A stretch of 20,354 nucleotides of DNA from Bifidobacterium breve. GTDB lineage: Bacteria > Actinomycetota > Acidimicrobiia > IMCC26256 > PALSA-555. The notes below the pieces were generated by a model that made no database searches, was not told the DNA's origin, and saw only the letters and a list, made by a program, of their open reading frames with translations. Location: positions 1-20,354 of the forward strand of contig CAMDCC010000015.1 of NCBI GenBank assembly GCA_945889545.1. Direction: 5' to 3'. Shown here piece by piece: positions 1-6,973 of the stretch. Both the position numbers and the translations under genes were made by a program. Each line of letters starts with the position of its first letter. Within the stretch, counting starts at the first letter, position 1.

Positions 1-95
1 GGTGGGCTGCGGCGGTGCACACCCCTGCCGCACCGTCGCAGCCCTCTTCCCTTCGCGTGGCTTCCCTCGCCCATTTCTCCTGCTCAGGCCACCGG

Positions 96-108
96 TACGC
101 TCCCGCAG
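96..108 (+). promoter_or_regulatory. possible -10 element of a leaderless promoter for the sulfotransferase
   Basis: TACGCT at 96-101 fits a TANNNT -10 hexamer and lies 7 bases before the GTG at 109, so transcription would start at or next to the start codon. No clear -35 element and no Shine-Dalgarno sequence is seen. The same arrangement recurs at other genes in this window. The remaining bases 1-95 show nothing I can identify. Confidence 0.3.
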
Positions 109-1383
109 GTGAGCCCTCGCCCGGCGTCGATCCACATCGACGACCTCGCTGATCCCCAGTTCACGCCACAGATCGCCGAGATGATGCGCGCCGTCGAGCC
201 CATCGCGGCCGAACTCGATTTCGCACCCGATGCACTCATCGCGCAGGCGCAGGCCGACACACGACTCGACGACTTCGGCGACGAGGGATTCCGCGAGCCG
301 CTCGGCGTCATCCTCGAAGCGCTCGATACGCAACCCGAACGCTCGGCGATGGGGCGCGTGAGCACGCACGCCCAGATCTCACAGCTCTTGCGGAACCGCC
401 TGCTCGTGGAGGATCTCGTGCGCCAGCACCAGGAGATCCTCGACGAGATGATCGATCGGCCGATCGTGATCGCCGGTCAGCCGCGCACCGGAACGACGCA
501 CCTCCACAACCTCATTGCCTCGGATCCCGCGATCCGTTCGTTGCCGTACTGGGAGAGCCTCGAGCCCGTGCTCCCCGCCAACGAGCGGGCTGCCGCCGCC
601 GCGAGCGGTGAAGACCCGCGCCGCGAGCGCACCGGCGCGGGCCTCGGAATCCTCGACGAGGCGATGCCGAACTTCAAGCGCATGCACGAGATGACCGTCG
701 ACCATGTACACGAGGAGATCCAGCTCCTCGCCATCGACTTCTCCACCATGCTCTTCGAGACGATGGGCGTGCTCCCCACGTGGAAAGAGTGGTACGTCAC
801 GCACGACCAGACGTCTCATTACGAGTATCTGCGCAAGGTGCTCCAAGTGCTCCAGTGGCAGCGCGCCGCGGGCTCCCGATGGGTGCTCAAGTCACCGCAG
901 CACCTCGAGCAGTTCCAAGCGCTTGTGCGCGTGTTTCCCGACGCGACGTTCGTGGTCCCGCACCGTGATCCCGTTGCCGTGATCGCGTCGAACGCCACGA
1001 TGCTGGCCTACACGGCACGCCTCAGCCACGCGGTGGTGGATCCGATACACATCGGCCACTACTGGTCGGACCGCATCGAGGAGATGCTGCGCGCTGGGAT
1101 GCGCGACCACGATCTGCTCCCGTCCGATCGCACGATCGACGTGGCCTTCGACGAGTTCATGGCCGACGACGTGGCGATGGTCGAGCGCATCTACGAGGTC
1201 GCCGAGCAGCCGTTTACGGCCGAGGTGCGAGCGGCGATGGACGCGTTCATGGTGGAGCACCCACGCGGGCGTCATGGTGGAGTGCTCTACGACCTTCAAG
1301 GCGACTTCGACATCGACCCCGCCGAACGCCGCGAAGCGATGCGTGACTACACCGACCGCTTCGCCGTAACTCTCGAGGACTAA
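109..1383 (+). CDS. PAPS-dependent sulfotransferase family protein
   Basis: This 424-residue protein is a sulfotransferase expected to move a sulfuryl group from PAPS to an unknown acceptor in the cytoplasm. The 5'-phosphosulfate loop is GQPRTGTT at residues 123-130, and the 3'-phosphate region includes HRDP at 285-288 followed by a Ser/Asn-containing helix. Length and motif order match the large bacterial sulfotransferases of the Stf3-like group that are common in actinobacteria. The GTG start at 109 gives a full N-terminal helical region and has a -10-like hexamer just upstream. The gene converges on a DUF1214 gene, and the two stop codons overlap. The acceptor cannot be read from sequence; lipid, sterol or glycolipid substrates are typical guesses for this group in lipid-degrading actinobacteria. 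The family call is firm, the substrate unknown. Confidence 0.9.
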   Translation: MSPRPASIHIDDLADPQFTPQIAEMMRAVEPIAAELDFAPDALIAQAQADTRLDDFGDEGFREPLGVILEALDTQPERSAMGRVSTHAQISQLLRNRLLVEDLVRQHQEILDEMIDRPIVIAGQPRTGTTHLHNLIASDPAIRSLPYWESLEPVLPANERAAAAASGEDPRRERTGAGLGILDEAMPNFKRMHEMTVDHVHEEIQLLAIDFSTMLFETMGVLPTWKEWYVTHDQTSHYEYLRKVLQVLQWQRAAGSRWVLKSPQHLEQFQALVRVFPDATFVVPHRDPVAVIASNATMLAYTARLSHAVVDPIHIGHYWSDRIEEMLRAGMRDHDLLPSDRTIDVAFDEFMADDVAMVERIYEVAEQPFTAEVRAAMDAFMVEHPRGRHGGVLYDLQGDFDIDPAERREAMRDYTDRFAVTLED

Positions 1384-2477
1384 CGCGCCGCCGGCACGTC
1401 CTGCAGCTTGACGACTCTGGTCTCGGGTCGATCGGGCGTGGCTGACGGGTAGAACCAGCGGAACCAGATGCGACCGCGTGGGTGACCCGCGGTCGACAGC
1501 CAGTTGGGGTGACCCGGGTCGTTCTCCGCCACGACGAGTGTCCACGAGCCGTCGGCTTCGTGCGTTGTCTGCGCGCCGTTGATCGTGACGCGTTCATAGT
1601 CGTAGTTGTACGTGTGCATGAACTGGTTCCAGAGACAGCAGTTCCAGAACGCACACTCGGGTGACCGCCCGGTGATCACGAGCGCTTCGTCGGGCGCGAG
1701 GTCGAAGCTGCCCATCGCGTAGGCGGCGTCTCCGGCAGCCCAACCGAACGTGACCTTCTGCACCGGATACGGCTCGTCGATCTGGTTGGGGTCACCGAGA
1801 CCCAGCGGCACCATCTGCGCCTGGTCCTTCACCCAGGTGAGCGCGGCGCGGAAGCGGCGCGCGAGATCGACGTCGTTCTCGCGATACGTGGACGGCGGGT
1901 CGACCGACTCGATATGCCACGCGCATCGCTTCCCCCGAAACGGATCGTTCAAGTAGTCGCGTGTGATCGCGGCAACTGCGTCGTCCTCGAGCTGGATGAA
2001 CGCACCCTTCCAACCCTTGGGGCGCGCTCTCGCCATCATGAACTCGAACGCGCCGTCCGAACCGATGTCGAGATCGTCGCGATCGTTGACGCTGCCGACG
2101 ATCCGCTCCGAGTAGTGCCCGTCACGCGGGCCGCCGTAGACCGTGAGCGAGAGATACTCCGCGTCCCCCTTGATACCCGTCACGCGGTAGACGACGTCGG
2201 GATCCACCGGCGCGAACTGGTAGAACGCGTCGGCGTTGTCGCCGCCCCACTTCTTGTAGCGGCCGACGATGTCGACGAACCGCGGGTTCGCCGGATCGCC
2301 CCATACCTGCGTGTCGAGTGCCACCTGGAGGATCGAGAAGATCCACTTGTAGCCCTCGAGGATCTGCTGGTCGTCGCCGAGCGCGTTCGGCCCTTCGAAG
2401 AACCGAGCGTCGAGCGTCTTCAGCGTGTCGATGAGCTCGTGGACAACACCGGTGGTCTCAAACTTCTGGTCAGCCAT
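1380..2477 (-). CDS. DUF1214 domain-containing protein
   Basis: This 365-residue protein has the DUF1214 signature in its C-terminal third: a tryptophan-rich segment with NWL at residues 325-327 followed by RIWFRWFYP. The middle holds a beta-rich stretch beginning YGGPRDGHYSERI near residue 140. No signal peptide or membrane helix is evident, so it is probably cytoplasmic. The biochemical role of the family is not established. In actinobacteria DUF1214 genes often sit beside sulfotransferases and lipid-degradation genes, as here, which hints at a shared substrate class; that link is inference. Its stop codon (TAG, 1380-1382) overlaps the stop of the convergent sulfotransferase. The ATG at 2477 is supported by a -10-like TAGCCT 8 bases upstream rather than by a ribosome binding site. 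Confidence 0.8.
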   Translation of the reverse strand: MADQKFETTGVVHELIDTLKTLDARFFEGPNALGDDQQILEGYKWIFSILQVALDTQVWGDPANPRFVDIVGRYKKWGGDNADAFYQFAPVDPDVVYRVTGIKGDAEYLSLTVYGGPRDGHYSERIVGSVNDRDDLDIGSDGAFEFMMARARPKGWKGAFIQLEDDAVAAITRDYLNDPFRGKRCAWHIESVDPPSTYRENDVDLARRFRAALTWVKDQAQMVPLGLGDPNQIDEPYPVQKVTFGWAAGDAAYAMGSFDLAPDEALVITGRSPECAFWNCCLWNQFMHTYNYDYERVTINGAQTTHEADGSWTLVVAENDPGHPNWLSTAGHPRGRIWFRWFYPSATPDRPETRVVKLQDVPAAR

Positions 2478-2485
2478 GAACGGGG

Positions 2486-2491
2486 AGGCTA
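2486..2491 (-). promoter_or_regulatory. possible -10 element of a leaderless promoter for the DUF1214 gene
   Basis: Read on the minus strand the hexamer is TAGCCT, and it ends 8 bases before the ATG. About 18 bases further upstream is CTGACC, which matches four of six bases of the TTGACA consensus. The same hexamer at the same distance precedes pspA in this window. Only a mapped transcript start would confirm it. Confidence 0.4.
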
Positions 2492-2511
2492 ATCAGACCC
2501 ATTCTCTTTGG

Positions 2512-3000
2512 TCAGCCCGGCGTGATGCGGTCACCAATCTGGATCGAGCCGTCGTCGAGGATCTCGGCGCGGAGGCCACCGCGGTCGATGAGCGCGGGGC
2601 GCACACCGGGGCGGGTCTGCTCTTCGAGGTACACGCACGGGTGGGAGAGGTCGAAGCCGCGGAAGCGCACACCGCCCACGAGGAATTCCTGACCCACCAG
2701 ATCGTTGAGCTGCACGCCTTCGGTCACGATGTTGCGGCGCGTCTCCTGCTCGGCGAGCTCGATCCCGTGCTCCGCGACCGCGCCTTGGACGGCCTCGCGT
2801 TCGATCAGTGTGACAGCGCGCTGCGCATCTTCGATGCGCGTGCCGGAGTACGTGCCCGCCTCGTTGGCGTAGCGATCGCCTTCGAGTCCTTTGCCGGCGA
2901 ACGCACGCACTTCGTCGCGCGGTTCCATTGGCGCGCCCTCACCCGGTGCGACATAGATCCCGACGACGCTTCCCCTGAACTGTCTGGACTGGTCGGCCAT
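2512..3000 (-). CDS. MOSC domain-containing protein
   Basis: This 162-residue protein is a stand-alone MOSC domain, the fold found at the C-terminus of molybdenum-cofactor sulfurases and in YiiM-like proteins. Supporting features are GKGLEGDRY near residue 38, the ETRRNIVTEGVQLNDL block near residue 90, and the following segment ending FDLSHPC, whose cysteine is the position usually tied to sulfur or cofactor handling. I chose the ATG at 3000 because it starts a typical MOSC N-terminus (MADQSRQFRG). The open frame continues upstream to 3189 but would run deep into the neighbouring gene. It follows that gene (stop at 3018) after 17 bases and probably shares its transcript. Stand-alone MOSC proteins are linked to sulfur transfer and to reduction of N-hydroxylated compounds; the exact reaction here is unknown. 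Confidence 0.85.
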   Translation of the reverse strand: MADQSRQFRGSVVGIYVAPGEGAPMEPRDEVRAFAGKGLEGDRYANEAGTYSGTRIEDAQRAVTLIEREAVQGAVAEHGIELAEQETRRNIVTEGVQLNDLVGQEFLVGGVRFRGFDLSHPCVYLEEQTRPGVRPALIDRGGLRAEILDDGSIQIGDRITPG

Positions 3001-3017
3001 CGCCTCAGTCTGTCTCG

Positions 3018-3569
3018 TTACGACCAGATGGGGAGCGCAATTCGGCCCCATGCGTGATCGCGCACACACGGACCCTCGTACTCGATGCGATCGTCGTCGA
3101 TGATGATCTCGCCGTGGATCACACCCGCCTGGGTGTAGCGAGTCCCATCGGCCACGTCGACCGGAGTGGCCTCCTTCGCGAACTCCCATTCGAGATCGAG
3201 ACCGACAGGGATGCGCTCACCCAAGTCGTCGTCGCGCGTGTCAACGCGCAGACCGAACGCTTCGAGCGAGACGCTCCAATGCTCGAACGGCGTCTCACAC
3301 GTCAACGACGCCCAGAGCCCATCGCCGCGCAGATCGAGCGAGTCGTCGCGCTTTGGGGGTGCTACGTCTTCGTCGCGCACGACGACGATCCCGAGCTCCC
3401 GACCGACGATCTGGGTCCAGAACCAGCATCTACGAATCTCGGGCACACGCGTGAGTCGGACCATGCCTTGCACGCCGTCGGCGCTCGCGAGCTCGAACCC
3501 CCACGTCTCCAGCCAGCCCTCGTCGGCGACTCCGGGATGGGGCCGGTCATCGTCGGGTTTCAACACCAT
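3018..3569 (-). CDS. short CrtC/lipocalin-like protein (DUF7064-type)
   Basis: This 183-residue protein is beta-rich and ends with GPCVRDHAWG at residues 166-175, which resembles the G-x-R-x-H-x-W-G motif of hydroxyneurosporene-synthase (CrtC) and DUF7064-like lipocalin-fold proteins. An acidic strand (EIIIDDDRIEYEG) precedes the motif. Full-length relatives usually carry two such lipocalin halves in about 300 residues, so this is either a one-domain member or a shortened one. It begins as a normal open frame with no frameshift visible. The start at 3569 lies only 20 bases from the divergent hydrolase ATG, so the two genes must share a very compact promoter region. MOSC follows on the same strand. 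Function is unknown; binding or hydration of a hydrophobic molecule is a family-level guess. Confidence 0.65.
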   Translation of the reverse strand: MVLKPDDDRPHPGVADEGWLETWGFELASADGVQGMVRLTRVPEIRRCWFWTQIVGRELGIVVVRDEDVAPPKRDDSLDLRGDGLWASLTCETPFEHWSVSLEAFGLRVDTRDDDLGERIPVGLDLEWEFAKEATPVDVADGTRYTQAGVIHGEIIIDDDRIEYEGPCVRDHAWGRIALPIWS

Positions 3570-3574
3570 CCCGC

Positions 3575-3580
3575 TACATT
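3575..3580 (+). promoter_or_regulatory. possible -10 element of a leaderless promoter for the alpha/beta hydrolase
   Basis: TACATT ends 9 bases before the ATG at 3590. There is no Shine-Dalgarno sequence. The whole divergent gap with the minus-strand gene is only 20 bases, which leaves room for little besides a leaderless promoter. Confidence 0.35.
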
Positions 3581-3589
3581 GGCAGAGTT

Positions 3590-4582
3590 ATGGGCGAAAC
3601 ATCCGTATCGTGGCGCGCGCCCGCGGGGAGATCGTTCACCCTCAACGCCGACGGCGTGTTGATCCACGCCGACGAATGGCTCCCAGCAGCCCCAAAAGCC
3701 GGTGTGCCGCCGGTCCTGCTGGTCCACGGGCTGGGCGCGAACACGCTCTCCTGGGAGCCGATCGCGCAGCCCTTGGCCGATGCGCTCGGCACGTCCGTGA
3801 CCGCCATCGATCTGATCGGCTTCGGCCGCACCCGCGTCCCGGAGCGCACGGCGTCGATCGCGACGAACCGCCAGCTCGTGACCGCGGTGCTCGATGGACT
3901 CGGACCGTCGATCGTGATCGGGAACTCGATGGGTGGCTCGATCTCGATCGGCGTGGCCGCCCGTCGCCCCGACCTCGTGTCGAGCCTCGTGCTCGTCGAT
4001 CCCGCGCTTCCCCATCCTCATCCGGGTGTGGTCGACATGCTGCGGTACGCCCGCTTCGCGCCCGTGATGATCTCATCGCTCGGCGGATGGGTTGTGCGCG
4101 CGCGTGCCCGCCTGCTCGGACCCGAACGGGTCGTCGACACCAGCCTGTCGTGGAGCCTCCACGACACGACCCGCCTCGACCCTGATCTCCGGCGACGGTT
4201 GATCGCCCTTGCCACCGAGCGGTACGACTACGCCGAGGCTCCGCACGGATACGCGGAGGCGGCGCGCTCACTCCTCCTCTATCTGGCTCGCGGTGTGCTC
4301 GCCGACCTGGCGGTTGGTGCGTCAGGCCCGCCCACATTGCTCGTGCACGGCGAGCACGACCGCTTGGTGAGCTTGGACGCGGCCCGCAACGCGGCCGCCC
4401 GCAACCCCCACGTGGACCTGCATGTGCTCGACGGCGTCGGCCACGCACCCCAGCTCGAGGACCCGAAGCGACTCGTGGCAGTCCTCGCGGGCTGGCTGGA
4501 TGCGAGGATGTCGGGGTGCCAGAGCCAACGCCCGACGCCGGCCTCCTCGACGGCCCCGTCCGGGCGTTCGTCAGCGACCTGA
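3590..4582 (+). CDS. alpha/beta-fold hydrolase
   Basis: This 330-residue protein is an alpha/beta hydrolase. The oxyanion segment LLVHGLG is followed by the nucleophile elbow GNSMGG with Ser113. The catalytic acid is probably Asp257 in HGEHDRLV, and the catalytic base His285 in GVGHAPQLE. This is a complete triad in the usual order with a cap region between roughly residues 140 and 230. No signal peptide is seen, so it should act in the cytoplasm, on an ester, epoxide, lactone or C-C bond substrate that cannot be told from sequence. The last 25 or so residues (after the terminal helix ending LDARM) look non-conserved and Ser/Pro/Thr-rich, and they are the part that overlaps the start of the AAA+ gene. 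It may be cotranscribed with that gene without sharing its role. Confidence 0.88.
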   Translation: MGETSVSWRAPAGRSFTLNADGVLIHADEWLPAAPKAGVPPVLLVHGLGANTLSWEPIAQPLADALGTSVTAIDLIGFGRTRVPERTASIATNRQLVTAVLDGLGPSIVIGNSMGGSISIGVAARRPDLVSSLVLVDPALPHPHPGVVDMLRYARFAPVMISSLGGWVVRARARLLGPERVVDTSLSWSLHDTTRLDPDLRRRLIALATERYDYAEAPHGYAEAARSLLLYLARGVLADLAVGASGPPTLLVHGEHDRLVSLDAARNAAARNPHVDLHVLDGVGHAPQLEDPKRLVAVLAGWLDARMSGCQSQRPTPASSTAPSGRSSAT

Positions 4583-5907
4583 CCGAGGTGCTGACGGCCC
4601 TCCGGAGCCGAAGCGCCACCCCGGTCGAACGGTCCGCACTCGAGCGCGACGCCGCACTCGAGGTGCAGGCGATCGCGGCAAGCGTGATCGCCGCCGACGG
4701 ACACCCGAGCGACGCCGAGCTGCGGTCGTTCGCGGTCGCGTTCGCACCGTGGTTCGACTCGTTGAAAGGCGCCACGCCCGCGAAGCTGCGTGACAGCCCG
4801 GCGATCAGCCAGCACCGGGCCTTTCCGATTACGCCGTCGCCGTTGTTCGAGACCATCGTGACGGCCGACACCCGCGAGAAGAGCGCTCACGCGTGGCGCT
4901 ACTACGACGGCGCGATGCGCGTGGCCCACGCCGTCTGCGCGATCGACACCACGCCCACCCGAGAGGAGCTGCTCGCGGTCGACACGCTGCGCTCGATGAT
5001 GTTGCGACGTTTGCGCGCGGCCGAGATCGAACGCCCAGCCGACTCTGGTCCCGACCCCGACGGCGGCCGAGATACGGACGCGAAGCCAACCGAGACGCTC
5101 GAAGATCTGCTCGCCGAGCTCGACAAGCTGGTCGGACTCAAGGCAGTGAAGACCGAGGTGCGTCTGCTCATCAACCTCGTGCGCGTCGAGAACATTCGGC
5201 GCGAACGCAAGCTCTCCGTCGTCGACCGCAGCTTGCATCTCGTGTTCCTCGGCAACCCGGGAACCGGAAAAACCACGGTCGCGCGGTTGCTCGCGCGCTT
5301 CTACAAGGTGCTCAAGGTCGTCTCGAAGGGGCACCTCGTGGAGACCGACCGGTCCGGCCTGGTCGCTGGCTTCGTCGGCCAAACCGCGCCCAAGGTGAAC
5401 AAGGCGTGCGACGACGCCAAGGGCGGCGTGCTGTTCATCGACGAGGCGTACGCGCTCGTGACCGACAGTGAGCAGGACTTTGGCGCCGAGGCCGTCGCTA
5501 CGTTGCTCAAGCGCATGGAAGACGACCGCAGCGATCTCATCGTGATCGTGGCCGGATACACCGAGCCAATGAAGAAGTTCATCGAGTCGAACCCCGGGAT
5601 CCGCTCGCGCTTCAACAAGCAGATCGACTTCCCCGACTACACCGGCGACGAGCTCATGAAGATCTTCGAGTCGATCGGGAAGGCCAACCACTACGAGCTC
5701 GACGCCGGCGCACGCGAGGCCGTGAAGAAGTGGTTCGCCGCCCAACCGCGAGACGCCACGTTCGGAAACGGCCGTACCGCGCGCAACCTCTTCGAGGACT
5801 GCGTGACCCATCAAGCCAGCCGAGTGGTGGATGTGAAGAACCCCACCGACCAGGTGCTCATCACGTTGACCGCGGCAGACGTGCCCGACCCGACGAGCAC
5901 AGAATGA
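4516..5907 (+). CDS. CbbX/SpoVK-type AAA+ ATPase with TerB-like N-terminal region
   Basis: This 463-residue cytoplasmic protein has two parts. The C-terminal part, from about residue 185, is an AAA+ module very like CbbX/SpoVK: Walker A GNPGTGKT at 246-253, the segment KGHLVETDRSGLVAGFVGQTAP, Walker B with Asp309-Glu310 in LFIDEAY, an AGYTEPM sensor-1 region, and an arginine-containing NPGIRSRF motif followed by IDFPDYTGDEL. Residues about 45-80 and 120-160 are helical and resemble the repeated acidic turn of TerB domains (AADGHPSDAELRSF and the second AIDTTPTREE). This is a weak-similarity judgement. The GTG at 4516 overlaps the hydrolase by 67 bases. An in-frame GTG at 4588, five bases past the hydrolase stop, is an alternative start. 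RuBisCO activation is unlikely because no rbc gene is present. It is the first gene of a cluster with two binding-protein folds, a VWA domain and PspA. Confidence 0.9.
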   Translation: MPEPTPDAGLLDGPVRAFVSDLTEVLTALRSRSATPVERSALERDAALEVQAIAASVIAADGHPSDAELRSFAVAFAPWFDSLKGATPAKLRDSPAISQHRAFPITPSPLFETIVTADTREKSAHAWRYYDGAMRVAHAVCAIDTTPTREELLAVDTLRSMMLRRLRAAEIERPADSGPDPDGGRDTDAKPTETLEDLLAELDKLVGLKAVKTEVRLLINLVRVENIRRERKLSVVDRSLHLVFLGNPGTGKTTVARLLARFYKVLKVVSKGHLVETDRSGLVAGFVGQTAPKVNKACDDAKGGVLFIDEAYALVTDSEQDFGAEAVATLLKRMEDDRSDLIVIVAGYTEPMKKFIESNPGIRSRFNKQIDFPDYTGDELMKIFESIGKANHYELDAGAREAVKKWFAAQPRDATFGNGRTARNLFEDCVTHQASRVVDVKNPTDQVLITLTAADVPDPTSTE

Positions 5908-5914
5908 GCCGCCG

Positions 5915-6973
5915 GTGACCACCGGAGGTCGAAAGCTCCTTGCGATCGTGGGCGCTCTCGCGATGGTCGGCATCGCCTTCCCCATCCGGGCCTTGATCGA
6001 CGACGACGGCGATAACAAGGGGACCAACGACCGCCGGACGCCCGTGCTCTTGTGCGCCGCTGAGCTCGCCAACGTGTGCGACGAGCTCGAGCGTGAAGCG
6101 AACGTGAAGATCGTCCTCGATGCGGTTGGGGCCACCACGAGCACGCTCTCGACTCGCACCGAGGCCGAGAACGGCCGTCCGGAATACGACGGTTGGCTCA
6201 CGTTCGATCGCAACGCCGACATCGTGCAGGAGGCCCGTCGGCGGAACTCACTGCCAGCCATCCTCGAAGACCCGTCGTCAGCCATCGCGCGGACACCGTT
6301 GCTGCTCGCGATCTGGAAGGACCGCGCCAACGTTCTCGACGCTCACTGCGGCGGCGACATCACCGTCGCCTGCATCGGCGGAGTAGCCGGCACGCGCTGG
6401 GAGTCCATCGGTGGCGAGGCCGGATGGGGCGATGTGAAGTTGGGCCACGCCGATCCAGAGGCCACCGGCGAGGGTCTCGCGGTCATCGGCCAGGAGGCGG
6501 CACAGTTCGTCGGACGATCCCGCCTCTCGCGCGACGACTTCGAGGAGGACGCGTTCCTGGAGTGGTTCAGCACCGTCGAGCGGGCCGTCGAGCTCGATGC
6601 GGACGCGTTCGCGCACCTGCTGTCCTTCGGAGCCGCGCGCTACGGCGTCGTGACCACCACGGAGGCCACCGCCACCCGCCAGCTCGCGCGGGCATCGCGC
6701 GACAAACGAGAGGCGTTGCGGCTGCTCTACCCTGAACCGGTGGCCAGCATCGACGTCGTGTTCGCGCCATTCATCGGCGGAGACTCCGACCTCGCCGACA
6801 TCGTCACCGGGCGCGACGGCACCACTGCGCTCGAGCGGGCCGGATTCCGGGTCGGCACCGATCCCCCGGAACCCCGCCCCGACGGCGCGCCGCCACTTCC
6901 TGACCGTTCGAACCTGCCCGACGCGGGAACGCTCGAGGCCCTGCTCCAGACCTGGCGAGGAGTCACAGAATGA
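5915..6973 (+). CDS. membrane-anchored solute-binding-like protein
   Basis: This 352-residue protein has one N-terminal hydrophobic segment (about residues 8-27), which should act as an uncleaved anchor, with the rest outside the membrane. The body resembles type II periplasmic binding proteins: a TPVLLC strand near residue 43, the segment IARTPLLLAIWKDR in the middle, and WGDVKLGHADPEATGEGL, a typical loop in which a ligand-contacting strand is followed by a Thr/Gly turn and helix. Cys47 and Cys55, plus two cysteines near 144-153, could form disulfides. The C-terminus is Pro-rich, then a short helix. No permease or ABC ATPase gene is nearby. It starts with GTG seven bases after the AAA+ stop and ends in an ATGA overlap with the next gene, so the three are almost certainly cotranslated. 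Ligand and role are unknown. Confidence 0.75.
   Translation: MTTGGRKLLAIVGALAMVGIAFPIRALIDDDGDNKGTNDRRTPVLLCAAELANVCDELEREANVKIVLDAVGATTSTLSTRTEAENGRPEYDGWLTFDRNADIVQEARRRNSLPAILEDPSSAIARTPLLLAIWKDRANVLDAHCGGDITVACIGGVAGTRWESIGGEAGWGDVKLGHADPEATGEGLAVIGQEAAQFVGRSRLSRDDFEEDAFLEWFSTVERAVELDADAFAHLLSFGAARYGVVTTTEATATRQLARASRDKREALRLLYPEPVASIDVVFAPFIGGDSDLADIVTGRDGTTALERAGFRVGTDPPEPRPDGAPPLPDRSNLPDAGTLEALLQTWRGVTE

Noticed and set aside
4516..5907. RuBisCO activase CbbX
   Set aside because: The AAA+ core is CbbX-like, but there are no rbc or other carbon-fixation genes and there is an extra N-terminal region. The wider SpoVK/CbbX family is the safer name.
4279..6330. A 683-codon open frame on the minus strand
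   Set aside because: Antisense to the AAA+ gene, whose Walker motifs are unmistakable. The antisense protein has no recognisable fold.
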